From Varroa destructor (lineage: Eukaryota > Arthropoda > Arachnida > Mesostigmata > Varroidae): a stretch of 64,000 bases of DNA. The notes below the pieces were generated by a model. The model had not been told where the DNA came from, searched no databases, and saw nothing but the letters and a program-made list of their open reading frames with translations. This document shows, one piece after another, positions 1 through 12,604 of the stretch. Position 1 is the stretch's first letter; every line of letters begins with the position of its first letter. The DNA is taken from assembly GCF_002443255.2 (NCBI RefSeq), contig NW_019211456.1:19701557-19765556 (forward strand), written 5' to 3'. The position numbers and the translations under genes are program-made.

Positions 1-2527
1 ATGTCCTATAATAGGTAACTACATTTTGAACGGCTCTTGTTTCTAATATCATTCGACTCCAGTGGTAGGTATGCATACGTCTTCTGCCTGCAATCATTTC
101 CTTCACAAATATTAATTACGAGTTCCTTTCAAGCTCCTAATTTACGCGAGCATCCCTTCCCTCGCATCTTCCTGTGTCAGTCGAGTTCAAGGCCAGATCA
201 TTTCTTTACTAGAGGATAGGTAATCCCTTTTGGGGCTTTTCGCATGATATCTGGAGCTGCGGCAATTGATATTTCGTATCGACCCACGACCTCTGTATTG
301 AATACACTGGCTTCTTAATAAGCAAATAAAGGTCGCTCCACATACTACATCAGACAATTGTTTTTACTGAGTCTCAGTCAAAGCTTTTCGCCATATCTTC
401 GCCGTGCCATTGATATTATTGCATTCTCAGCTTAGTTGTCGTGTCCCATAATTTGCGCATCTTATGTCGATGTGTCTCATACGGATGGTTCCACTTTAGC
501 GGATCTGCCCCGTCAAAGATTGCGGTGGCTGTTTACGTTACATATCGCATATTTTTTTCCTGTTCCTTTTTTTCGTTACCATCCGTCCGTTTCTCTCAAA
601 TTATTTTATCTTTCAAGCATATGGTGCACATTAGTTAACGTTCTTTTATTAATGATCATTTCTCCGCGCAATAGCCCGCTGCAGTGGGTCCAAATTTACC
701 CGTTCTCAAAACATGAATCAAGTTAGTGAATAGCCATTGTATGAGTATCATCTCGATACCAGGATACAGACGATTGCATAATGACTCCTACTAGTGCTGT
801 TCTATGGAACTCTTCTAGGACACTCCTTCTGGAACACTTCTTTTTCGGTGCAGTGCTCAATATGTAAAGGGTAAAAGATCTTCGCACGAAAAACGTCTTT
901 CGTTGAAACAGACCTTCAAAACTGAACCGACAGGTAATCGCTTAGATGTTGAGGATCGTAGGGGCATACCGAACGCTGCCCTATTCAAGATGTGTGAAAT
1001 GACTCCTACGTTTCGATTTGAGGTCATCGCACCGAAGGAGATCTATGCAAAAAGCCAACGGCGGCATCGGTGAATAGTCATATATTGCTAGTTTATACTA
1101 TGATCTAGTTTGAAATGGTCGCTGCGCTTCATTGGGGTCTACTGTTAAATAGTGATGCCAACGGCAAAATTAAACGCACCAATTCCATAAACGTTATACG
1201 TAATATAAACACCGATTTTGAGGCGGCTGACGGAAAATGCTATGCATACATGGAACTGTTTGAAAAGGCCAGTTTCGCCTTTGTCAGCATCTGTTGCCGC
1301 CACGCTTCTCAATCACCGCTACCTTCAGCACGCTTGCTTAGATGATCGTTACTCACGACGAGGAAGATCTCATTTAGAAATACAACAACGAAACTGAAGA
1401 TATATAGACATCCCAATGCATACGGTAACGTGTTTGCTTGTTTAAGCTAGGAACACGCGAGGTTGCTCGGATGCACTGCCTACTTTTAGACTAGCTGTCT
1501 AAAGTAACTAGCAATACTAAAACAGTGCCGGATGTAGACGTCATCTCATCTAATAAAGCCATTGTAAACAGCTGTCCTTAAACCTTTGTACGCACAAAAT
1601 AAGCGATGCCGGTCAGTATAAAGCAAAAGAATCAATCTAGAATCAGCTTATGTTAAGTAATGAATCTGCTAATTAATTAATAGCCGCAAAGGCGTGCCTC
1701 TAGCTGATCGATTTAATATCTCTGAATGTTTCCATGTATTAGATTTATGCAGCTCATTTATTAAATTGGACACTTAGTGGTCAAGGAGTGGGGACAGTGA
1801 AGAGCGTTCTGTAATTGGTTATTATATATTCGGTATGTAAAGACACTTGTCCTCTAATTTATTAAGAAAAATTATGGAAAAGTGTTATGCTTGTTCCCTA
1901 AGCAATACTTTGTATCCAATCAATGATTAGGCTATATCATATGAAACAATCACACATATTACTAATGCTGTACATGGGGGTGAAAAGATAGCCATGAGTA
2001 TCGGAACTGTTCATTCCCTGGAGTTCATAAATATAAGGCATGCCCTAACTAGTAAAACTTAACCCCCCTAGCAAGAAGCTATCTGGGCGAATTTCTAAAT
2101 GTTAAATTTTCCATTACGTTACGATATTGGACTGCTTATTTTTAATTTACCTTTTAATTAACTGCATTTAGAATAAAGGTAAATATAAGGTAGTTGAAAT
2201 AAACAGCTTCCAAACATCGCTCGCTCGTATCCCCTCCCCATCTGACATTTCACCCAATGTAAACAAGCGGACTGTACAGCAAAAAACGGGTAAAATATTG
2301 TCTGGTAACGCGTCACGGGAAAAGGGACCTACTTTTTCAAGGTCTGACTATTTTTTGGAGTATGTACAACTAGCACGAAACAGAATTTTCACCGAAAAAT
2401 TTAATTGCTTAAAAAATAATGTTTAGGAAAAAATTACGAATATATCGGGCATAGATAGGGTCTTAGGTGAATAAGCTGAGAAATAGGATATTTCTTGGCT
2501 ATTGACCAACTGCGAAAGGACCTTATG

Positions 2528-2550
2528 TTTGCACGTTTGCACGTTGCACG
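2528..2550 (+). repeat. TTTGCACG tandem repeat
   Basis: TTTGCACG, TTTGCACG and TTGCACG follow one another, a short slippage array. Confidence 0.7.
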
Positions 2551-4661
2551 TTTTCCCATATCAAAACTGCGAAGAATTACACTCCATATTCGTTCAACTG
2601 AATCAGGTGAGTTGGGGAACGTTCTCGTACAACGTCACTTATCTAACACTGCAGTCCGGCTTTATGATGATGCCGTCCAAAGATTAAATACTGAAGAGAA
2701 ATGCGTAGGCTTCTATTTTGTGCATATATGTACGAGGATATTCGACGCCCTGATTTGCAAGTCGTTGCTCATGTAGCATACAATTAGCCAAAATGCCGCT
2801 GAAGTTTAATAAAATCTTTTAATACGTATAAGGTACCATCTACCTTTACAACACCTGCAGCACACTCATGTAAATAAAACAAAACAATGTTTTACCAACC
2901 GCGAGCCACGAAGCAGAAATGTTTCTGCATAAATACCCACATCACATATATCCACGAATACTGTCACTTGTTTGAGCAAAGATAAGGAAGGCTGTAGAGT
3001 TGTACAACTTAATTTCTAAAAATTGACGATGCCCTCTTGTACCATCATGAGAAGAAAATGGGAAGTTACAAGGAAAACGAGCAAAGTTCATTTATTTCGG
3101 TCTAAACAGTTCTTTATCCCTAGTTCAGGAAAAAGCATTGTGTAATTATGACATAATATGACAGGCGGTCCATAAGATTTCCTCGACTTAGACAAGGTCC
3201 GCTAAATTATTTGATAAGATTTATATTATCTCTACAGCGGGCGTCGTTTCATACGTAAGATGAAATCATACATAAAGCCCATCCAAATTTTTTTACTTGT
3301 AGAAATGACAAGGTAGTTTCATACAGAAGCAATCGCTATCTTTCTGCGAAGACATGTACGCCTAGAAGTTCAAACAACCCCTGCGTTTTCGTTTTTACTT
3401 CGAGTGATCGTGTCTGCCGTCGAATCGAACCATGCAAACCCAGCGAGTGTCGAAGAGCTCATTGCCGTCTTATCGAACAGCGTTGTCCTTGAGCAGACGC
3501 TGTGACGAGAAATTTATATTCAGTATCATTATCCGCTTGGATAACGATCCGGTTTGTCATTTCTGTTGTAAATCCTACTAACTATAGAAACGGCTGAGAA
3601 TATTATCTATTCCGCAAAACAAAACGCATTTCGCATAAATAAACATTTTGCAGTAACATGCAGATGCGAGAAGCTGATTGTGCCATACTCCCTACGGTTT
3701 GAAGTGGCAGTGTCCTAAAGGCCAAACAGTATGTTTATCAATAGAAAAATGTCGTTTTTTCGTTTTTCTTTTCGACTTTCGTTTGCTCTAGTTCGATATT
3801 TGTTGAGAGCACTATGCACAGGTTGCATAAATACATCGTAGTCGGACCAATGCACAGATCTCAACTAAAACGTAAGAAAGGATCGCAGGGTAATTTACCT
3901 GATGAATCGGCGGTAGTGAAAGCCAATCATGATCCGCCTTGCGTCTGGTCCTGGCACCGAAAAGTACATATGTCAGGAACCATTAACAAAATACGATAAA
4001 CGAGGTCATTTGTATTATATTACAATGGCTGTAATATCTGTGGCCATTGTTTAAGTGCTTCATAGGTTGGCATATTTGACAGTTTCCACAATCGTATCAA
4101 AATTTTGATAAGAATTTTTATTCTTTCATGTCGCCAATTTTCCTTTTCAATTGAAGAGTGTCTTTTCTGTTTGCACGATATGAAATGCTCAAAGATTTCA
4201 AGAAGACGAACGTTTTTGCCATTATAGTCTTAGTGCCATTATAGGCAATTTCTGTCACAAACACCGCCCCTTACCACTAGTTGCCTATTTACACACTGCC
4301 ACGTTAGAAACATTCTCATTTTAAGCGACATCACGTCATGAAGCTACTATTTGTTCCGTAAGATCAAGAAGACTAAGAAAAACTATATTGTTCCATTGAA
4401 GTACTATTAATCATTGTTAGTAGCATTCTTTTGAGCATAAGTCAACACGCGTCGAAGTCACTCAAACCACGACTTCTGTGGTTACTGAAGTATACCTCGT
4501 TAATTATTGATTTAAAGAGTTCGTCAAGCGAAATACGGTGTTTCGTCGCATCTCATGACGTTTTACTTGTCCACTAGTCAACTATAATACAATGCTATTC
4601 ATGAACTGTCTACTAGTTTGTATCTAGAATCATATAAAGCTAAAAGTATCCTAGAAAGGTT

Positions 4662-4735
4662 CAATTTAAATTAACCTTTTTTTTTTTTTTATTAACCCCT
4701 TTTTAACAATTTAAATTAATTTTAAAATTTTTACT
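4662..4735. repeat. A+T-rich block with T14 and a 13-bp direct repeat
   Basis: The 13-mer CAATTTAAATTAA occurs at 4662-4674 and 4707-4719, and a T14 run (4677-4690) lies between. It looks like slippage or a small local duplication. Confidence 0.6.
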
Positions 4736-5770
4736 TTCTTTTATTTCATCAAAATAACCGTTACTTCGACTGATTCTCGTAAGTGGAAGGTTTAGTTAAA
4801 ATACGTGCCTTACAACAGAGAGACAGGAAGGCGACCTTTGCATTACCATTACTTATCCAGCCTTATTATTTTTTAACGTATATTGCTACATAAATTACGG
4901 CCGACCTGATTACGAAGTGAGCGCTACGTGGGCGTTTCCTTGAACCCAGGATGAATAAACTAATAGAATCATACCAATGCTTTACTAATTCGCAAAAAAA
5001 AAATAGAAATTTAATGAGAACCTACATGAGCAAACAAATAAGATTCAGTATAGTTTGGAGAAACGTGCTTGCTTCAAACAGATATGAAACAGTAGAGCAT
5101 GCTTCGTTAACTAAAAGCTGGAAACATCTGCTCGGCATGGAACTCTAATGCACCTCATACACGTCAGCATTTATAAACAAGCGAATTGTATTTCCTTTGT
5201 GGATAAATCGGCTTAAAGTTGACATGTGGTTTTAGTGGGTGAGCTGTCAGGCTTAGCTCAAGAGAAATGTAGGACGGTGATCTCTGTAGATTGCGTGCGT
5301 ATCGTTCGCTAGCGTACCTGCGATAGTTTGGGAAATGATGTCATGAACAGGCCATGTCTTGACTCATGAATTGTATCAGATTAATTGAAAAAACCACATG
5401 CTTTGATATACGGATCCAGTTATTTTTAGATCGGCCTTGAGGAATTCGCCGAAAAGTATGTAACTGTTTCCTTGAATTGTGTTTAAGAAAATTTGTATAA
5501 TATCATACCTTTAGAATGCTCTATGTTTTTCCATTGTGCTTGGGTTCAGCATGGCAGAAATAGTTCTGGGTACGCTCGTTGTAAATACAGATATCAGTAA
5601 GGGAGTTTGGGTTACAAAAATGAAACTGTCCGTGGAAATTCCTCGTAATATTTTATAACCCATATTTCTATTCACCTGACATAAACTGCTCATCTTAAAG
5701 GAGCCTATACGAATTTTGATTTTGAATTTTTTACGACCGTATTTGCAGCCTCGTCCTTATTCTGAAAACT

Positions 5771-5792
5771 TCATATTGAAGTCATATTGAAG
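5771..5792 (+). repeat. 11-bp perfect tandem duplication
   Basis: TCATATTGAAG occurs twice in direct succession. Confidence 0.75.
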
Positions 5793-6115
5793 AAAACTTT
5801 ATGTTATACTCACCACGAGTCATGCGGAGGTGCTACCCTTGTTAATAACAGGTCTTAATCTACAGTAATTGCAATCTGGACTCAATCAAGCAATTTGTAC
5901 AATATAAAACGTAAGGGCTGAAGATCGCTGAATCAGGAAGTTTTCATCACGTCCGGCGACTGATAGTTAACACTTAACAGAATTGCTGTTAAGGTCCCAT
6001 GCTCGTCGGAAACATCCGAAGCGACAATTATTATAATCATTCTTAATTGCCTTCATTATCTGCAGAAGCGTTTCAGGCCCATAAAATCATATTGCATATA
6101 CAATGAATCACGTCC

Positions 6116-6508
6116 ATGAAAAGCTTCCTCACAGCGGCCGCAATAATTCGCCCATCAATCTATCTATTATCAATGCCCTCGAGTTCTTCCTTGTTGCTAG
6201 AAGCGAGGATCCATGATTCCTCGACATATTCGAAACAATGTAATCTAGAGCAATCTAAACATACACATCTTGAGGTACACCGTTACCAGATTGTAGGTCA
6301 AAAGAAGTACAACATATGCCATGATTTGCTCGGACATCATCATCACGTTCTACCGCAACGCGACTTGTGGCCTACCACAGGGCTATTGACTACTGCAGGT
6401 AACCATCTGCGGGGGTCGAAAGAGGTTGCGGACAGTACGCTTAGAACAGAATTCTGCTTGATGCTAATTATTATTCTTGGAAGCAATTATGATCTAACGC
6501 TCCCATGA
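6116..6508 (+). other. Unassigned 130-codon open frame
   Basis: ATG start, TGA end. The N-terminus (MKSFLTAAAIIRPSIYLLS) is weakly signal-peptide-like, and a run of four His lies near residue 80. No family is recognisable, and the length is within what chance could give. Confidence 0.12.
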
Positions 6509-7264
6509 AAATTCGTGTTTGTAGTTTACTAATATTATAATACTGCAATGGTAGGTTAATCAACCAGTCTTTCCTAAACAGGAACAAATCTTATTTAGAA
6601 ACTGCTCTTCGGAAGTCCTATTTTTTTTTTTTAATTACTGCTGTCTTCTCCCTTATGGGTCTCTTCACTCAGTGCAGGCGTGTGACAAGTCAACTGGATG
6701 CAATAATAAAGATAAATGTTCTATGTACAATAAGAATATTTTCCACAACGACCGTCCACGGAAATTCGAATGGGACAAATATCTGTATGTTTCTAAAGGA
6801 CAAATATTGTAATGTTCCAAATGAAACTACTTCTTGAGAGGTCTTCTTTAACAGTTCGTTTCCCAACGAATACTTTATATATAATCCAAGTAATTGATAG
6901 AATCAATCGGATCCCTTGATGGCCGTAACAGCTGTTGTGACGGTTACTGTTTCGTGTACGGTAGTATTTGATGACACACAAAGCGGCACCGTTTAACAGG
7001 CAGTTGACTGTAGTATTTGTCTCTGCAATGATAGCGTTCTACACTGATGTCTTGTCTATTTTGCTCCCTAATATTTAAGTCAAAAGAATGATTTCATCCC
7101 GGCGAGAATATTTTGGATATCACAAAAGTGTGTATTGGATTTAGCAACTAAAAACACTATCTGTTCTTGTTTTTACTATTCTGATACTACATCCTTTTAA
7201 ACATTGTATCATCACAAAAACTTTCACGTACTGTGTATAATAATAATGCCATTCATAAGTTCGT

Positions 7265-7281
7265 GGGGTGGGGGGGGGGGG
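7265..7281 (+). repeat. G tract: G4-T-G12
   Basis: Four G, one T, then twelve G. This is the only long G homopolymer in the window and could form a G-quadruplex. Homopolymers of this length are also common sequencing-error sites. Confidence 0.9.
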
Positions 7282-9158
7282 CATTTTGATACATGATGAC
7301 CAATTTAACGACGTTATTCCACTACGAAGACTGACAAAGAGACAAATTAGACAACTACATCCTAGTTATTCGTCCGTCTGCTGTACGTAAGCATTTGTAT
7401 AACGGCTTTGCCTGGAGTGGTCCAATTGGATAATCTACTCGTTCAATTACTGATCGAGGAAGACTGCTATAAAGAGCGTGCCGTGACAAGGGGTGACGAC
7501 GTTTACGCGGCACCGCTAATCACGTTAGAGAATACGCAAAGGCGTCTCCAATATCAATAGACAATAAGAAAGCACATTTCAAATGCTCGGAAAAGTTCCT
7601 CGAATGAAACAGTCTCCAATGAACTGTTTAGAGAGGGATAGCACTTGGCCGCCAACTAGAGTCCCGCGGCGTACGAATCTGCCAACTTAGGCATATGCTC
7701 TAAAAGACATATATATAATGGGGAACGCATCGATTCATATCGACCACAGAATTATGAGGAATACAATTTGCCCTCTATGAATACAGTATATCAACTACCG
7801 AATTATTTTAGCAACAGATAACACGACTAGTAATCGCTTCCGATATAAACACCGAAAATATTCAAACCAGAATTTGCCTGACCAACCGGCTGGCCTATAA
7901 TTAGTTGACTCAATTTTAGACGTTTAATTATCTGACGTTAAAGAGGATAATTTTGATGGATAAGTTTTTTATAAGCTGTCATACTGCAAAGGTCAGATAA
8001 AGACTACAACGAAAAAAATAATTGCAAAAAAGAAACTTCTACTTGCAGACTGCCAAGGCTGTACACTCAGTGACATGACGACTATTATAAAACGGAATTG
8101 TGGTACATAACAAAATTATAACTGATTTCCGAGTCGTTCTCAGGTTGCGTAAATTGTAAAATATAAGACAAATTATCTTGAGCTGCACGTCTACAGCTCT
8201 GAGTTTGCAGAGTGGATTGCGTATTGCGTGTATGTCCTGCAACACGCGATCTTTGAAAGAATCCTGCTTTAAAGTTTACTTTATAACGTTTTGTTTACTA
8301 TGGTAAAATCGTTCAGCACCTGGCCTTTTTTCTATCTATCGTCAACAGCTGCACAACGTTCCCCCAGTCCGGGATTTGACGACAGAATATATGACCTTCT
8401 TTTCAACAGAGTATATACCCGGATAAGAAGTGAAATTGTATGGGTAGAAACAAATCTTTTTAGTAAACAAAAGAAGTGGACGCTTTACTTTAATAGGTAA
8501 AATTGACGTCATTGTCCAGCAAAGATAAGAGCTGTTACGGCAAAGCTATACATAAAGATGACTGGGCACACTCAATATATGCCCAATTTTAACAGTCAAC
8601 GTGGTGAGGATCTAAGGTAAGTGCAAAAAACCTGTTTGGCCTAGTAAAAAGCCGGGGCATTATTAGAAGTCAAAGCGATCGACACCCTTCTTGAAAGCAC
8701 CAATTCGATAGGTGAAGAGAAGTAGGAAACCAAATTATTCTCGACAATCCTCAAACAGAACAACACGGTGAAGTTATGAGAGAGAACCATTGTTTGCGAA
8801 TCGTCTGAGAAGAATTAAAAGATCAGCAAATGCAGGCTGACTATGGAAAAGATCTACGAGCCTAAAGTGAAACTGCTTTCTGTTTTCTGCAGGGAACCTT
8901 GCTGGCCGTAGATACACCTTCCCATAAGTTCTTCCCACTAAGAAAAATAACGATTAGATGTAGAGAAACCGGGCCGACTTGGAACTAATTCGTGTTTATG
9001 TGTAAAAACAAATCGTTTAATATAAGGTGGATAGACTGAAATTTCACGCTTACAACTCCTTCATGTCTCTCTCAAAATTCAATTCTAGCATCGAACAGGC
9101 CTCGTATACTGTTAGGGCACCAACAACTGTCCAAAGAGTTTTTCAGGATCATTTCAGA

Positions 9159-9202
9159 TCGAAAAATTGGGTCTCGAAAAAAAACTGGGTCTCGAAAAAT
9201 TG
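9159..9202 (+). repeat. Imperfect tandem repeat, three units
   Basis: The unit TCGAAAAATTGGGTC occurs, then a version with a longer A run ending CTGGGTC, then TCGAAAAATTGAATT. This is a minisatellite-like local expansion. Confidence 0.65.
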
Positions 9203-12200
9203 AATTTCACGATCAGACTACTGACGAGAATTGGGCTGACACTGCTTCAGGTAGGGCCTGTGACCCACGTACCGCGTTAGCTAAGAGTAAGTAGTCTCGC
9301 TAAACGCGCACACTCTAGCTGCAAAACCTAAGACTCTGTTGTTAGATAGTCAGTAGGCCGATACAGGTTTTCCTCGACTAAGTAAGATCCTCGTTATTTA
9401 ATTGATAAGGAATGACCAGCTCGAGTCTAGCTGCTAAAGCTTTTAGTTTCAGCAAGCAGCTGTCTATTTTCACTCACCGATATCATTAGCAAAAAAAAAG
9501 TCGCATGGACATTAATCAAATCGGCACTAGAAGGCAATCTGTTAAACTAGCATGGGAAAAAATTGAGCTAAAAAGATACCGACATCCTGCTATAAGGCAA
9601 AGTCACTCTGAGTAAAATTTAACTCAAATAAATCCTACTGAAAACGTGAGCAAGGGACTTGGGTCTACTTAAGTCACTATATTTCTCTTAACCGCACAAA
9701 AGCGAGCGCTGAAGATTTTGTTCGTGGACGAAGGCTCTGCGGGTAACAGGGTTTATACTACGTTTAGTTCGCGCTTACTAAAATAACCGCCACGAAAAAA
9801 AATGCTGTTAGTTACGTCTTTTTATTTGCGACGATTTCAATATGTGGGCTCCCGCCCCAGAGCTATGTTAAACGAGAAGGGCTTTCGTCGGAAACTTTCC
9901 AGCAGGTAACGATCGTTATCTTCAGTCATACGTAAAAGGGAATCACGCTATTAGGCGGGTCCAATATGGTGACATCTGACAATTCAACAGTCGATTCCAA
10001 TTTGTTCAGAATTCGTCCGTTAACGTTTCAAAATTTAGCAAAGCAGCGAAGTTCAACATTAATTGGCAGTCTGTAAACGGAGGTTCTAGCTCAACACAAT
10101 GACTGGCAAGATTGATCCGTGTAGATGGTGAAGCAGCAGTTGCAAGAGGTTCTTGAAACTAACCTTGCCAGAATTAGTAAACTAATCATGACCCTATACT
10201 AATATACGAACGATTGTAAATGATACACCATAAACCCATGAGCTGTCTCGGATCAACGAGTTCTAAGTTATAATTGTATCTGACTTTTTCGGCTCATTCT
10301 ATCGGAACGTTGTTCTCCGATATATCGGATAGCTCGATCTTTCCTCGTAAATCAATGGCAGTAACCTCTTTGAAGCGTGTCATGCACGTGTTAGGCACTT
10401 TTACAAAGTTGTAACAAGCTGAAAAACATCAAGTTCATGTCAGACCTGGTGTTTGAAGTCCACTGCATAAATACAATGGTCCGGCTAAAAATGTAATCGT
10501 TATAGGCTGGAAGCAACATCGACCCGTGAAGAACATGACGTCTCAGTACAGCTGATCAGATTCATAATCCTATCGTTTACCACGTTATAATCCGCGCAAA
10601 ATGCCCGCGACACAGTAGGTAGGCATATGGCTAAGTGCCCTTGTTTCGCCATGCCGTAGACTGGGTAGCGGCAACAGAACAATGGAAGATAAAAGAAGAT
10701 TAGATATACCCTAAATACATCTGAGGCGCGCACGTTTTCAGAGTGTATACAGAGATTCTATGAACGTAATGTTATTTAGGTCGGCAGCTGGTACCTACAG
10801 GAGGTTCAATAACCTAGAGGCGAGCAAAGGCAAAAAAGTAGTATATTTAAGTTATTTTAGCACTAATAGAACAAAACTATACCTAGATTATTTGTGTTTA
10901 GAAGTACAATTGCCGTATGAAGTTAAAAAATGCTTAATTTCAAGATCGGTGTGATCGATCGAAGAAACTGCCCAGGTACTCCGGCCCAGCACCTGACGTT
11001 GCATGGTATTTAAATTTTATTGCATTACATTTGCTACAGATTCACGTCGCCTCTGCTACAAAAAGCCCACATAATACGATAAGCGCGTAATAAAAGATAG
11101 CCATGTGTATACACAGTCTGTAGAATTTCAAAACTTAATCATTGCTCCCATTAGTCGTACTCAATCCAAGGGAGATTAACCCGAGAAGATTGAGTATATG
11201 GAGTGGTTTGTCCTTTTAACCGACTGTAGAGCTGGACCTCCCCGATACCCAAAGTAATATTCTATATGAATATCGGCAAATCCGTATAATGGTAACGAGT
11301 CGCATTTCCTGCCCCATGTGATACCTATAATGAGATGATTAGTATTTACGAGTTCGTTATTACGTTAGCGAAGCCTTCGTACTGTCCGGCTGTCGAAAAG
11401 TACCGTGGTTGTAGAAGCATGTAGACGGGAAAAGCACTTCGGGGACTGCATTTAGAAGCGTGCGTTGCGACGATCAAACAGCCAGGCTTTTCGAATGAAG
11501 GGATTCTATGGACGGTTTTCAATCGCCGAATCTCCCATTGCCGCTGTGGTGTTGGCTTGATAACAGTGACTGGTTTGCTCTTCCTACATCTTCTTATATG
11601 TCTTTACTTACCTAAGTAATTATGTATTGCGTTCCAGAACCCGTAACCGTAGGTCTAAAGGGGTCAGCCACGTATTATCCAACGATATCCGTCGTACAGC
11701 TCGGCTTGCAGCCTATGAGAAACAGTGGCTCCTTCTTTTTAGAGGATGTTAGAGATTGTTAGCCAATATAATGTTACTAATATTAATAATGCGTCCGACA
11801 TTTGACGGCTGATTATATTGATACGTATCATCGATCTTTTGTTAGCATACTTGTCAGTATCAATGAGGAAAGGTCTTAGATGGCGAATAAGGCCAGGTTT
11901 CGGCCGTTAGTTGTCATTTTCGTTTTATCTATGCGGTACTATTTTTCTATGTCCGTTGCTGAAGCGATGATACAAAACCGAACTGCGTCCATCTAAGATT
12001 TGTCGTAGCTTGAAGGTAAGATGATGTTCAACGGTCGAAAATCGAAATTTACCCCTATTTCAAAACGTTCAGGTAGTAATTGTACTAATCTGAAAGCTGT
12101 TATGGCAATTAGTACATATCAACATCAGAATATTCGTATTGATATTGACTAGGGATTCTTGTAAAGTAGCTACTATTGGAATAATTGCAAATGGGAGCAG

Positions 12201-12564
12201 AACTTCATTATTTTTAAAGTAAAATCAATAAGCTAAAATTACTATGATTTTGACTGTATGTGCGTGCACGACGTAGGTCAAAGTAAAAGAGAAAGAGAGA
12301 GCTAATTAAACAGAAAATTGAGTGTAAAACCTGAACTGATCTAATATGATGGTCGGCTGTTATTCTAGGAAAATTTGCATTTTATAGATTTTTTTTGTTT
12401 ATGTTTAAAGCGCATCGTGTTTACGTATGTCATTCATGTCGATAGGCGTTATGGGTACCACCTAAGTGTGAAATAAATAATGCACACATAGTTAAAGGAA
12501 GCAACAGCCCCTTCGTATACATAGAAATTTAGGGGCTCACGCTAACTTAACGGTGGCGCATTTA

Positions 12565-12604
12565 GCGCATGCGCAACCCACGTGCCGGCGCTTACGCATC
12601 GATA
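12565..12604. promoter_or_regulatory. Cluster of NRF-1, E-box and DRE-like motifs
   Basis: Within 40 bases there are the exact NRF-1/Ewg palindrome GCGCATGCGC (12565-12574), the E-box CACGTG (12579-12584), the palindrome GCCGGC (12584-12589) and ATCGATA (12598-12604), one base short of the insect DRE. The surrounding 60 bases are G+C-rich in an A+T-rich setting. All are housekeeping core-promoter motifs in flies. No clear coding start follows on either strand. Confidence 0.35.

Larger units (their letters stand above)
1..6110. other. No identifiable gene
   Basis: Only short plus-strand frames of 60-96 codons, several without an ATG, none resembling a known protein. Besides the small tandem repeats and the A+T block listed separately, an 11-base direct repeat (TGCCATTATAG at 4217 and 4234) is the only structure seen. 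Confidence 0.6.
6510..12540. other. No identifiable gene
   Basis: Frames here do not exceed about 77 codons and none is recognisable. The G tract at 7265 and the small tandem repeat at 9159 are the notable structures. Composition is uniform. Confidence 0.6.
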
